From positions 21,438,285 to 21,502,284 of the forward strand of contig NC_063265.1 of the NCBI RefSeq assembly GCF_019578655.1: a stretch of 64,000 nucleotides of DNA, in the 5' to 3' direction. Below, in pieces: positions 22,793-34,685 of this stretch. A model generated the notes under the pieces. The model saw nothing but the letters and a program-made list of their open reading frames with translations, was not told the DNA's origin and did not search any database. The DNA comes from Ricinus communis. Its lineage: Eukaryota > Streptophyta > Magnoliopsida > Malpighiales > Euphorbiaceae. Both the position numbers and the translations under genes were made by a program. Positions within the stretch are counted from its first letter, which is position 1, and every line of letters begins with the position of its first letter.

Positions 22793-25479
22793 TGTAATAC
22801 CCCGAATTTTTATATGTTTAATAATGAATTATTTTTCCATATCCAATTATTTTGATTTTAAAGAGTTAATTAAATAAATTATTCAAAATTTTCCCAAATG
22901 CATATTTATATAAGTAAAATTATATATTGGAAAATTATGGTAGAAATTATAGGATGGATGTTTTAAAAAGAATTAATTTTATTATAATGGAATAATTATA
23001 ATTTGGTGAGTTTGTATTGACTAATAAAGGATAATGTTTTAATGATGTATAGTAAGACTAAATTGGACTATTTTAAGGATTGATTTTCGTATAAATATAT
23101 CGTTTGGTGGGTTAATTCGAGGTTTGGGTAGTAATTGTATATTTCGAGGGTAATATAATTGTATTATCGGTGAATTAGAAAGTTAGGCTTAGTCATGGCT
23201 ATGAAATGGCATGAATTTTGAGAAAAAGAAATGAAAAGTAACCAAATTGCAATAAGAAAGTTGAGCTGTGTCGATATGTGAAAGGAAAAGTTCGGGGCCT
23301 ATCTGGGGATTCGGGAAAGAGGAGTCGATATTGGAGAAAGAAGGAAAAAAGGAGAGAGCGTCCATGGTGGATGACGCTAGAGGCTAGAGCGGTGTTGGCC
23401 TCGGAAGGAGCGGGCAAGAAGCAACGCGAGCACGATGGTGGCGGTGGAGGCAGCAACGTACGGCGAGCTCGCCGCGTGTGGCGTTAGAGCAGCGTTGGCC
23501 GCCGGGCCTTCCGGCGATCTCGGTGGCGATCGGCTCCCCCTTGGAGAGCTTCCTTTTGGCGGCGTGACATCCGGTTTTAGTGGCGGGAGGAGAGTTCGTA
23601 GGTGGTGGCCGTGTTTTCGATTTTTGTGGAGCTCGGCGGAGGATGGACGATCGAAGGGCGATATCCACTCTCGGAGCGATGGCAACTGGTTTCGTGGCGA
23701 TCGGGCTTCGTTGCGAATCGACGGTCGAGATCGTCCGCAAATATCTCCGGATGATCGGGTGTCGGATCGAAAAATCGAAAGTGGGGATCATCATCGGCCG
23801 CGTTGTGAGTCCGATGGTGTGTTCGGATCGTCGATCGGACTCAAGGCGGAGGCGAGATCGGTGCCGAGGCGATCGAGCGTCTCGAAATTTTCTCCGGCCG
23901 TTGATATTAGAAATCCTTTGATTTTAAATTTGTGTTTATTGGGTTATATTGAGTATTTGATGATATTTGTGAGTCATAAATAATTGTTTGTCAGTTTACT
24001 GCCATAGTCGTGTTTTTGTCTTTGTGTGGCGAGTCGGAAATAGTGAAGTTTGGGGACCCGACTCCGTTGTTTAAAGTGTTGGACATTTGGAGTGTTTTTC
24101 CGGCAGTCCTGGACCCGCTTTTACGGGGGGTAATGTTCGTGTTGTAGGGGAGGTTCACTGAATTTCGGTAGTTCCTGAGTCGAGATTCTTAGACAATCAG
24201 TCCTAGGAATCTAGACCTAGGATCTATTGTAATTGTTTCATCGTTTTGATAAATTATTTTCCGTGATTAGATGATCATCATTCGGCTCGCTCCAATTGAG
24301 GCAACGGGCTGCGAGCTGAGGGAGGTCGCCGATTCGTGAGTTAAAGTCATATATCGCTTATGCACGTGTCATGCATAAAATTTGATTTACTCACTGTGAT
24401 TATTCATTTGCAATTTTAATTTTTCATTTAATTATCATCATTATTTTCATGATGCTTTTAATTACTATATAAATATGTTTTTCCTTTATCACCAATTTTA
24501 ATATTGCATGATGACTCAGGATGGGACGGCAGTAGAACATAGGAGTTGGATGAGTGTTCCAATATAATATGATAGAGATAGGAAAAGGGTAAAGAGGTAT
24601 AAATTTTGAGAAAGAAAGATTAGGACTACCTTACTGGTCGAGCATTGCTCTCTGGCTTATTTGGAAATTTAAGTGACCGGACGGAGGTAAGGTCCTCGGT
24701 CGAGCTATGCTCTCGGGCGCCGATCTTATTGGATAAGAGAGCCAAAGGCTAACGAGAGAAGTTAAAGTGGACCGATTTGAGGTAAGGTCCTGGTCTGAGC
24801 TTTGCTCTGCCAAATCTGTTGGAATGAGAGGTTTGAGATGTTAGAGTTGAGGTTAGTTGAGACATAAGTGTTGAAATAAATCGAGATGTTAGAGTTGGGA
24901 TTAGGGTTATATCAAGTACTCGAGTCCCGTTGCATGTGGAATAATTTTTGTTTAAGCATGGCATGACACATATGTCTTAACATGACACGTATGGTTCGCG
25001 TGATTTATTAATTATTTTTAAAATTAAATGAATGTGATATTGAAATGTTTGAAACTGTTTTAGATATATGATTTTAACTCACTCTAGAAATCCTGGCGAT
25101 CTCATTTTCTTATTTTTTCAGATTCGTTAAGTCGTGACATTAGTCCTCCCGTGACTCTTATTTAGTAACCCGACTCCTTCATCATCGGGTGATGTATTTG
25201 ATTTGGTATGTAAATTGGTAAATCTTAGATTCTCCGCAGTAGTAATTAGTAGATGTATCAGTTGTAAATTTTCTGAGTTTCAGGTCTCGCCTAGTTTTTC
25301 TGGCAGACCGAAGTATTTATGTAAAGTGTAGCATTTAAGATAATTTGTGGCTTTAATAATATTAATTTGAGATGAGATTTGTTTAAATCAGTGAGTGTCA
25401 GGCTTACTACGGGTTTCGGTGGCCTTAAGCCTACCCATTCCCTAGTGTCGGTCATGGGCCCAAGGGTGGGGTCGTGACA
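22793..25479 (+). repeat. Element I 5' LTR
   Basis: TGTAATACCCC...GTCGTGACA, 2687 bp. The GC-rich island lies at about 23280-23920 and the GTCGAGC-type motif cluster at about 24635-24815. ORFs in the island (23435-23983, 23580-23921, 23384-23794) overlap each other on both strands and are not treated as genes. Confidence 0.92.
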
Positions 25480-25483
25480 AAGT

Positions 25484-25495
25484 TGGTATCAGAGC
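25484..25495 (+). other. Primer-binding site, element I
   Basis: TGGTATCAGAGC, complementary to the 3' end of initiator tRNA-Met, starts five bases after the 5' LTR. Confidence 0.9.
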
Positions 25496-26574
25496 TTAGG
25501 TTTAGATTTCCTTCGACCTAAGTTAAGATTTTTCTTGGTACTGCGGAGTTAGGATCATGTCTGTCTTGTTGTTTTCATTGACTCTAGTGTCTCAGCCTTC
25601 ACTGTTAGAGAGTCAGTCTTTCCTTTCTTATAAGCTTGTCCTTGGTGCTGTACTGAGAATGTGCTTTGTAGCGATGGGAGGATCCGAAGCGCGATAGACT
25701 CGTGCTGTTTCTTCAAGTGATTAGTGCAGTCCGCCTTTAGAAGCTTTGATTGTGGTTTCGATGGTGGGCACCGCAGTCAGTTTTAATGTAGAGCGTGGTT
25801 GCAGTCGTGTCATGGACTTCCTCGATCGCATCGGGCATCGCCTTATGAGTAAGTAGCGGCAAGTTAGTGCACGGAAGTCGAGTAGATATCAGAGCTTTAT
25901 GGTTGAGTTTTGTGGTTGTAAGAAGCTTAAGAAAGGTGGCAGGAGTATTTTCGGATGCTCGGAATCCAGAGAAACTTAAGCGAACATTATTTATTTTTCT
26001 AAGTAGAACAAGTGTTTTAAAATACAATATTACGCCCAGTCCCGTAAGAATGCATTATGGCATTTCACTGTTAGGCATGCATAAATTCATTTTAGGACAT
26101 GCATCATACATCGTGCATTGCAACCCTTGGTGATAGGGGGCATCATCACCCTGGCGTGCGATATTGTAGAATTTTATATAAAGAAAAATGACTAGAGATT
26201 TTACGATTTTATAAAAGTATTTTTTCCAAGATAATAAAGCTTTTATCAGTGATGATTATAAAGTAAATAAATAAGTAAAATTTTCAAAGTAAATAGTGTT
26301 AGCTTGAGAATTCTCTGGATGACGAGTTGAGTTGCTGGGAATGAATCTGTGGCGTAGTAGGCCTCATGTTAGATAATATAGGACGCTTTTGAATTTTAGT
26401 CAAAGAGGAATCTTGTGTCAGGATGGCATAGTTGTATCGGTTGATGCGATCAGATGGATGTTATGTCGTTGATGATGTGATGTGGATGTTAAGAATTTTC
26501 TGCGTGTGTAAGGGAAACGTCATTAGGAAGGAAATTTGGTGAGTGGATTTTTGGCAGGATCAGAATTGGCCCTT

Positions 26575-26955
26575 CTTGTGTGGAGACCCTTGGTTTTGTC
26601 AGCAGGTTGGTGAGGTGGCATGTAAGTTGGACTTGCCGCCAAGTAATGTTCTCTGAGGTCAAATCCAGTTGTTTGTAAGTCTGAGTTCAAGAAGTGTATT
26701 TTCGATCCTTTGCTCGTGTTGGATCCTCAGTGTGTGAATGTAAGTAAAGATTTAGTTTCCGAGGAGTAGTAAGTGAGGATCGCGAATTTCCAGGTTCGCC
26801 AGTTTTATTTGAGGGTTTTGTCGATGAGTCTTGTGGTTTGTTTTTGCCGAGGAAAGTTCCCGAGAAGCCGAGTTGGAGATGAGAGGTTCCTAATTAGTTT
26901 CAGTCTTAGAGTGAAGCCCCCTTTTCTCTTAAAATTCGAGGACAAATTTATTTTT
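26575..26955 (+). pseudogene. Integrase C-terminal remnant in element I
   Basis: In one frame the translation reads QQVGEVACKLDLPPSNVL followed by a stop. Further on, in another frame, comes CIFDPLLVLDPQCVNVSKD, and then EESSREAELEMRGS. These match the end of gypsy integrase seen at 17270-17600 (IGEVANNLDLLPN, MLRKYISNPLYVLQPQYVEV, TWKTEHEMRDS). It is a deletion relic, not a functional protein. It shows that the interior arose from an autonomous gypsy element by loss of most of gag-pol. Confidence 0.8.
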
Positions 26956-26956
26956 T

Positions 26957-26969
26957 TAGGGGGGGAGAA
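26957..26969 (+). other. Polypurine tract, element I
   Basis: A run of G residues with flanking A (TAGGGGGGGGAGAA) stands directly before the 3' LTR. It is the plus-strand priming site. Confidence 0.85.
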
Positions 26970-29857
26970 TGTAATACCCCGAATTTTTATATGTTTAATA
27001 ATGAATTATTTTTCCATATCCAATTAGTTTGATTTTTAAAGAGTTAATTAAATAAATTATTTGAGGAATAAATTATATTTTTTATTTAGTTATTCAAAAT
27101 TTTTCCAAATGCATATTTATATAAGTAAAATTATATATTGGAAAATTATGGTAGAAATTGTAAGGGATGTTTTTATAAAAGAATTTTAGAAAAAAATTTG
27201 TATTATAATTGATTAGTAGTATTAAATTTTAAGTTGGAAATTGATTATTTAATTTAATTTAATTGTGTGTTAGGACTAAATTGGAAATTTATTTTGGAAT
27301 AAGGATTAAAAGTATAATTTTATTTTTATGGGGTTTTAATGGAAATTTGTGAGTTTGGTATTTTCGTAAATAAATATGTCGGTCAGGGGTATTTTTGTAA
27401 TTGTGTATTTTCAGTAATTCTAATTTGGCCCAAATTAATTAGTTAAGGGCTTAATTGAAGGCTAAAAAGAAGTTTGGGGGTCAAATTGGAATTTTGCAGG
27501 ATGAAGTTGTAAGTAATTAAGAAAGTTGAGGGACCAAATTGCAATAAGGAAAAGTTCGGGGGCCTAATGTCGATATTGAAAGGAATGGAAATCGGGGAGA
27601 GAGAAAAGAAAGAAGGAAGAAGAAGAAAGGGAGGAGAGAGAGAGCCGTCGGCGTCCATGGTGGACGGACGCTGGAGGCCAGGCCGAGGGCGGTGTTGACG
27701 TCGGAAGGAGCGGGCGGCAACGGCAAGCACGATGGTGGCGGTGGAGGCAGCTGGCAGCGTCGGCAGGCGGCGGAATCGCGCGACGTGTGGCAGCGGCTTC
27801 CGAGCGTTGTTCCGGCCGTTTCCGGCGGCCTTTCCGGCCGATCTCGGTGGCGATCAGCTCCCCTTGGAGAGAGCTTCCTTTTGGCGGAGGAGAGAGTTCT
27901 GGCGAAGTGGTGGCCGGAGGAGAGAGTTCTGGCGAAGTGGTGGCAGCCGTGTTTTCTGGTTTTTCCGGCGAGCTCCGGCGGAGGATGGACGATCGAAGGA
28001 CGTATCCCGACTCTCCTCAGCTCAAGCTTCGCGATGGCACTGGTTTCGTGGCGATCGGGCTTCGTTTGCGAATCGACGGTCGAGATCGTCCGCAAATCTC
28101 TCCGGATGATCGGGTGTCAGATCGAAAAATCGAAAGCGGGGATCGTCATCAGCGCGTCGTTGTGAGTCCGATGGTGTGTTCGGATCGTCGATCGGACTCC
28201 GGCGGCCGGAGGCTAGTCGACCGAGCGATCGAGCGTCTCGGTAATTTTCTCTGGCCGTTGATCTTAGAAATCCTTTGATTTTAAATTTGTGTTTATTGGG
28301 TTATATTGAGTATTTGATGATATTTGTGAGTCATAAATAATTGTTTGTCAGTTTGCCTGCCATAGTCGTGTTTTGTCTTTAGGAAATAGTGAAGTTTAGG
28401 GACCCGACTCCCATTGTTTAAAGTGTTGGACATTTGGAGTGTTTTTCTAGCAGGTCCTGGACCCGTTTTTACGGGGGGTAATGTTCGTGTTGTAGGGGAG
28501 GTTCTGCTGAATTTTCGGTAGTTCCTGAGTCGAGATTCTTAGACAGTAAGTCCTAGGAATCTAGACCTAGGATCTATTGTAATTGTTTCATCGTTTTGAT
28601 AAATTGTTTTCCGTGATTAGATGATCTGCTCGCTGCTCGCTCGCCCAACCGAGGCGGAAGGGAGAGCTAGGAGGTCGCCAGAATTCGGAGTTAAAGTCAT
28701 ATATCGCTTATGCACATGTCATGCATAAAATTTGATTTGCTACTGTGATTATTCATTTGCAATTTTAATTTTTCATTTAATTATTATCATTATTTTCATG
28801 ATGCTTTTAATTACTATATAAATATGTTTTTCCTTTATCACCAATTTTAATATTGTATGATGACTCAGGATGGGACGGCAGTAGAACATAGGAGTTGGAT
28901 GAGTGTTCCAATATAATATGATAGAGATAGGAAAAGGGTAAAGAGGTATAAATTTTGAGAAAGAAAGATTAGGACACCTGTCGAGCATCGCTCTGGCTTA
29001 GTAGAGTGTGGTTACGGGAGTAAAGGTCCCCGGTCGAGCATTGCTCTCTGGCCGGCTTATTTGGAAATTTAAGTGACGGTGGAGGTAAGGTCCTGGTCGA
29101 GCTATGCTCTCCGGGCTTGATCTTATTGGATAAGAGAGCCGAAAGGCTAAAGGTTAAGTGGTGGGTAAGGTCCCTGGTCGAGCTTTGCTCTCAGCGATCA
29201 TTGGAATGAGAGGTTTGAGATGTTAGAGTTGAGGTTAGTTGAGACATAAGTGTTGAAATAAATCGAGATGTTAGAGTTGGGACTAGGGTTATACTCAAGT
29301 ACTCCGTCCCGTTGCATATGGAATAATTTTTGTTTAAGTATGGCATGACACATATGTCTTAACATGACACGTATGGTTCGCGTGATTTATTAATTATTTT
29401 TAAAATTAAATGAATGTGATATTGAAATGTTTGAAACTGTTTTAGATATATGATTTTAACTCACTCGAACGACAGCAGTCTCATTTTACTGCTGTTTTTG
29501 ATTCATGGTTGTTAGTCCTCCGCGACTCTTATTCATGATAACTCTCACTCCTTCATCATCGGGTGATGTATTTGATTTGGTATGTAAATTGGTAAATCTT
29601 AGATTCTCCGCAGTAGTAATTAGTAGATGTATCAGTTGTAAATTTTCTGAGTTTTAGGTATCGCCTAGTTTTTCTGGCAGACCGAAGTATTTATGTAAAG
29701 TGTAGCATTTAAAATAATTTGTGGCTTTAATAATATTAATTTGAGATGAGATTTGTTTAAATCAGTGAGTGTCGAACTACTTACGGGTTTGGTGTTTAAG
29801 CCTACCATTCCTTCCCTTTGCAATGCCGTCTCACGGCCCATGGATGGGGTCGTGACA
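26970..29857 (+). repeat. Element I 3' LTR
   Basis: TGTAATACCCC...GTCGTGACA, 2888 bp. It is longer than its partner, mainly because the 5' LTR has suffered deletions (for example about 200 bp lost around 22970-23200). The GC-rich island lies at about 27560-28270 and contains a short direct duplication of GGAGAGAGTTCTGGCGAAG at 27888-27942. The motif cluster lies at about 28975-29200. ORFs at 27517-28278 fall in the island. Confidence 0.92.
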
Positions 29858-29862
29858 ATTAC

Positions 29863-31038
29863 CTATTAAATATTTGTTAGTGGTGGAACCTATTTAATAT
29901 ATAAATTAATAAAGAATGATGACACATGTTTCTCTTTGCTTATTTTAAATATAAATGTTAAACCAATCAATCAAAAACTAAATAATAAATCTTCTTAAAA
30001 CTTAAAATAATAGATTAGCATCAAAACTCTTATCCTTGTATGGCTTGCAATTACCATTGCGCCCCTCAATGATGGCGAGCGATCAACGATGTCGGATGTC
30101 AAACAAGCAAATTGCAAACAATAGATAGCATATATCACCATATGCCACTTACGGCTGAGTATGTTTCCGCCTCCATTTTTTATATTTAAAATTAAATTTA
30201 TATTATAATACTATATAAAATTTATAAAATTTATTTTAATACTAGTCATTTGTAAAATGTTATTATGCTAGCAATATCATATATTTTAATAATTTATATT
30301 GAAATATTAAATTATTATATTTGTAAGTAGATAAATTATAAAAAAAATTGTTCAAGAATATAATTACAATTCTATCTGATTCCAATTCTTATACTAGTTT
30401 CATTCGAATGTCAATTATATTTTTTTAATGTATTTGATTAAATGTAAGATTTAATGTTGTATTTTATCTAAATATTAAAACTGAAAATAGCATCGAACTG
30501 AATTGTGCTAAAGTGAAAAAATTGGTTCAATTCAGTATATGATGCCATTTATATTTAATGCATTACTGATACTTTAAATTTAAAAGAAAAAAACTAAAAT
30601 TTAATAGTAGTGATAATTTATAAATAACCAAATTGGATTGATACGTTATCAGTTGTAATGCCACTGCTCCCATTCCCATTATGCTATCATTAAGGTTGGA
30701 TGAAATAAATGTGGGAAGCAACAACATGCAATGCGACATGCAGAGATCCAAAGATATAAAAATATGAAATTTTAAAAAATTTAAAAAATAAAATGTAAGA
30801 AAAACATTAAAAGTGTGGAATATTTTTAGATAAAATTTAAACAAGTGTAAAAAACTAAAATATAAAAATAATAAAAGATTATTTTAAATTTTTTATAGTA
30901 TTATTATCTTTATTATCATAAAAATAAAATTAATAAATTAGTCATTGTTGACAAATAATAAATCTTATATTGTGTGATTTGTTTATTAAATTATTGACTA
31001 ATATTTACTAGATTTTTAAATATAGTTATTGACTATAG

Positions 31039-31116
<78 letters not shown>

Positions 31117-31624
31117 TTTAATATAAAATAACTAAAAATTAAAAATATTAATATAATAAAAAATTATAAAATAGTAAAAAATTGAAATCATCTATAAATT
31201 GAAAAAATTAAGAATTTTTCTCAAGTGAGAAATCCAATTAAATAAAAATAATTTCTTTGAAAGGTTCTTAAAAATTCTTAAAAATAAATATAAAAATTAA
31301 TAAAAAATATTTTTTAAAATTTCTAAAATATATCTGAAAAAGGTTTTAAAAAAATTCTAGTGTCTAAAATGTGTCTAACGCGGATACATAATCTATTTTG
31401 GATGCCACTATATGACATTGTGAACAACAAGTGAGATAAGGCAACACCATTATGCCACCACTCTTTATTTCTAGTTTTTCTTTTTTGATTTGATTTTGAT
31501 TTGTTTGGTTGAGAATTATTTTGTGATTTTTCTTGGGTGGTGAGACTATGGAATGTTTTTCTATGATTTTGTACGTAATATTATTAGAAAATAATTTCTT
31601 AATGGTGGTCATAATAGTATGAAA
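29863..31624. other. Gene-free AT-rich stretch
   Basis: No supported gene. A short segment at about 30030-30180 is richer in GC but shows no recognisable feature. It contains a long TA microsatellite, listed separately. Confidence 0.45.
31042..31112. repeat. (TA)n microsatellite, about 35 units
   Basis: Uninterrupted alternating A and T for about 71 bp. Confidence 0.98.
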
Positions 31625-33386
31625 CTAGTTTTTGTGCCCGTCCATAAAGTGAATCGTTATATAAAAATTCATATAAAGATCAATTATTATACTTTATACT
31701 TAATTTAATCTATTATTGTAATTAGAGATAACTTACTATTAAAGAGAAAAAAAATATAAATGAATAGTAGAATAAAAAATTTAAAATAGCATAGTTACAA
31801 AACATATAAAATGACAACCATTTTTACCTTCCTTTGGTACATATGAATTATTATTAATTTTAACTATAAATTTTATATATATAAACAATTAAATTTAAAT
31901 AATATAAAAAAAATAAGAGATTTGACTTAAAATAATACAATTCAAAATTTTAAATAATAGAAAAATAAAAATAAAAATTTAATAATGAGACTATTAAACC
32001 ATATAATTAATTAGTTTCTATGAGATACAAAGGATATTTACATTGATATATAAAATTTATAAATAAAAATATTAAATTAAGCTTTTAATATAATCAAGCA
32101 AAAATAACAAAAAAAAAATTACTAACTTGAATAGTACATAATCATGAAACTTCTTAATGAATTAAATTAATTTTTTTGAACATACTTTTTGAGAGTTTTT
32201 AACAATAAAGTTACAAATTACAATAATGCTATTCTAAAAGTTATATTTCTTTCATTCTCCTTAATTAATTGCCTTTTAATTTTATTTTAAGATGCAAATA
32301 AAGATAAAATTGGAAATGAAGATGAAGATGGAGATAAAAATATAAAATATATGAATAACAAAATGATGATTTATATTAAAATGGATGTAGTAATAAATAC
32401 TAAATTTTAAATTATCCAAACGGAGATCATGATACATAATATTAACCCAAGAAAGATCATGAGACACAAAATTAGCACAATATGAAGATTAAAGATTATT
32501 AATAACATATATAATTATTTGAGGAGATGAATATAACTAAATTAATATTAACTGGCAATTAATATGGTTTTAAAGATGAAAGAAAAAGAAAAAAATTATT
32601 TTTTTCATAAAAGTTAAAACTAAAAACTCACTATAATTCAGAAAAATGCTGTAAAATTCATAAAAAATTTCAAGTGATGAGAGAGAAAGCAAGGGATAAA
32701 ACCTTACTTTCATATATCATATACAAAAAAGGATATTCTACATTGATATATAAATTTATAAACTAAATTATTAAATTAATTTTTTAATATAATGAAGCAA
32801 AAAAAAAAAAAAACTAACCTGAATAGTACATAATTATGAAACTTCTTAACGAATTAAAATAATTTTTTTTTAACATACATTTTGAGAGTTCTTAAAAATA
32901 AGGTTACAAATTACCGCAATGCTATTTCAAAAGATATATTTCATGCATTGTCTTTCATCATTTACTTTTTAATTTTATTTAAAGATACAAATAAAGATAA
33001 AATTGGAAATGAAGATAAAGATAGAAAATATAGAGTATATGAATGACAAAATGGTGATTTATATTAGAATGGTTGTGTAGATAAATAATGACTTTTCAAT
33101 TATCAAAAAAGTGATTATGAGATACAAAATTAGCTCAAAGAAGATTATGAGACATAAAATCAGCAAAATATAAAAATTAAGGGTTAGTAATAACATATAT
33201 AATTAATGAAAGAGACGAAAATAATTATATTAGTATTAATTAGAAAATAATATAGTTTTAAAAATGAAAGGAAAAAATAAAAATTATTTCTTTATAAAAG
33301 TTAAAATTAAAATTTACTATAATATTAAAAATGCTTTAAAAATAAAATAAGGACAGAAAAAGATAAAGTTTATATAGATCTATAGA
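31625..33386 (-). mobile_element. Probable non-autonomous Helitron
   Basis: On the minus strand the right-hand terminus reads GACGGGCACAAAAACTAG followed by T (31625), similar to plant Helitron 3' ends (a short GC-rich hairpin arm, then CTAG, with a host T after it). A matching 5' end, TCTATAGATCTATATAAAC, begins at 33386 and is preceded by A, giving the expected A/T target. There is no TSD and no coding capacity. The left arm of the 3' hairpin is poorly preserved, so the call is tentative. The body contains a large direct duplication. Confidence 0.4.
32021..33360. repeat. Direct duplication, about 640 bp, period about 699
   Basis: The segment 32021-32660 recurs at about 32720-33360. Matching landmarks are GGATATT...CATTGATATATA (32032 and 32731), GAATAGTACATAAT, CATGAAACTTCTTAA-type sequence, and AAATAAAGATAAAATTGGAAATGAAGAT (32290 and 32990). 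The copies have diverged by substitutions and small indels. The function is unknown. Confidence 0.8.
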
Positions 33387-33599
33387 TAGTAGTAGTGGTG
33401 GTTTAAGTTAGCTACTAGATAGTGGTTGCATGGTGGTCCTCAGTGGTGGTTTCTATTTTATATTGTTATGGTTGATTATGTTGTTATGGTTGATTATGTC
33501 GATGGCATTCTATTTTCCTTTAATTTTATTATTTAATTTTAATATATTTTAATTTTAAATTTTTATTTCATATAATAGATTTAATTTGTGTTTGTTTTA
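33387..33599. other. Short gene-free stretch
   Basis: A GGTGGT-rich segment at 33391-33450 is followed by a tandem GTTATGGTTGATTAT at about 33465-33500. Nothing else is supported. Confidence 0.4.
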
Positions 33600-34080
33600 T
33601 GAACAAAAAAAAGGTTGAATCGTGGAAGAATGATGACAAATTAAAATCAAGTAAAAAAGAAAGAACATAAGAATTATAGTGATTAGCATATTAATAAACC
33701 CTACATCTATTTCCTAATACCCAAGTAGGTGTTTCAAAAACACAACACATAATACGATGGAGTTTTACCCAAGCTCCCTCCCAACTTAATGTTTAAGGCT
33801 CACACCAGATTTTACACTTGTGTTTAAGGCTTACATATAACTTTACAAGAGTTTATTCTAAAGGCTAACTCTCAAACCCAATCTAAGTGTCTACGCTAAC
33901 ACTCAGACCTTACAAGTGCATTAAAGCTTTAAAATAACCTTTATAAGGTTTAAATACACATAAAATAATCAAAGTATCTACGCTTTCACTCAGACCTTAC
34001 AAGTGCATTAAAGCTTTAAAATAACCTTTATAAGGTTTAAATACACATAAAATAATCAAAGAGATGTGAAAATGTTAAGT
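33600..34080 (-). mobile_element. LTR fragment related to the block at 60130
   Basis: It shares ordered landmarks with the minus-strand LTR-like block at 60130-61070: GGTTGAATCGT near the left edge, CACTTGTGTTT, TTACAAGAGTTT, and GGCTAACTCTCA/CTAACACTCA elements. An internal tandem duplication of about 88 bp (33887-34062) repeats CACTCAGACCTTACAAGTGC and the following 60 bp. No coding content and no right terminus. Confidence 0.5.
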
Positions 34081-34139
34081 AATAAATTTAACACAGTTGG
34101 AGATTGTTGATCAACCATAAATATTGTTTGGATGGAATA

Positions 34140-34451
34140 TTTATATCCCTAAACTAAGAAAAGAAAAAAAGATAAAGAAGCTGCAAATACAACTTCTCAA
34201 AAGAAACAACCAAAGAAATCGGATAAACTAGAAGATACTAGTTGTTTCTTTTATGGAGCTGAAAGGTACAAGAAGTAATGCACAAATTATCACGCATGAT
34301 GTGCTAAGAAAGGCATGCTTCTTAATTTGGTTTGTTCAGAGGTTAATTTAACTACGGTTACTAGACATACATGATGGATAGATTCTGGTACAACAACTCA
34401 CATCAGTGCGTCTATGTAGGATTACTTGAATTGCTGAAAGCCAAGTGATGG
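34140..34451 (+). pseudogene. Ty1/copia gag zinc knuckle and protease, 5' part of a split element
   Basis: The plus-strand translation gives a Lys-rich stretch (KKDKEAANTTSQKKQPKK), then CFFYGAERYKK with a degraded CCHC zinc knuckle, and WIDSGTTTHIS, the copia protease active site (DSG). It ends KPSDG exactly where a gypsy LTR starts at 34452. The same reading continues at 47326 as ERYIYVVDGNTVQVEAI. The two parts are therefore one gene split by insertion. Stops in both parts show that it is dead. Confidence 0.85.
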
Positions 34452-34685
34452 TGTAATACTCGAAATTTTCTCTTAATAATAATAATATTAGTAATAATTA
34501 ATAACGAGTTTTTATTTAATTTAATTTAGTTTTATCTTGAGTAATTGAATTATGATAATTTAAAATAGAATTTCAATGCTAGATAAAAATAAGAGAATTA
34601 TTTTCTATATCTAATTAGTTTGATTTTTAAGAAATTAATTAAGTAAATTCCTTGAAAAAATAAATTATATTTTTGGTCACTTAAT
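34452..34685 (+). repeat. Outer solo LTR, piece 1
   Basis: The 5' 234 bp of the outer LTR, ending at TTAAT, the target site of the inner full-length element. It aligns with the first part of the other LTRs (CTAATTAGTTTGA, AATAAATTATATTTTTGG). Confidence 0.85.

Larger units (their letters stand above)
22793..29857 (+). mobile_element. Full-length non-autonomous Ty3/gypsy element (element I)
   Basis: A 7065-bp element with two LTRs (22793-25479 and 26970-29857) and a 1490-bp interior (25480-26969). The flanks are identical 5-bp repeats ATTAC (22788-22792 and 29858-29862). The primer-binding site TGGTATCAGAGC lies at 25484-25495. A G-rich polypurine tract lies at 26957-26969. The interior has no gag, protease, reverse transcriptase or complete integrase; only a decayed integrase C-terminus remains. 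The long LTRs, short interior and shared architecture with the element at 34686 indicate a non-autonomous (LARD-like) family. Both LTRs share a deletion near their 5' ends relative to other copies, so that deletion came before this insertion. Confidence 0.93.

Noticed and set aside
23384..23983. Overlapping ORFs of 100-182 codons on both strands
   Set aside because: They fall in the GC-rich island of a gypsy LTR, where stop codons are rare by composition. The frames are not kept between LTR copies, so I do not call them genes.
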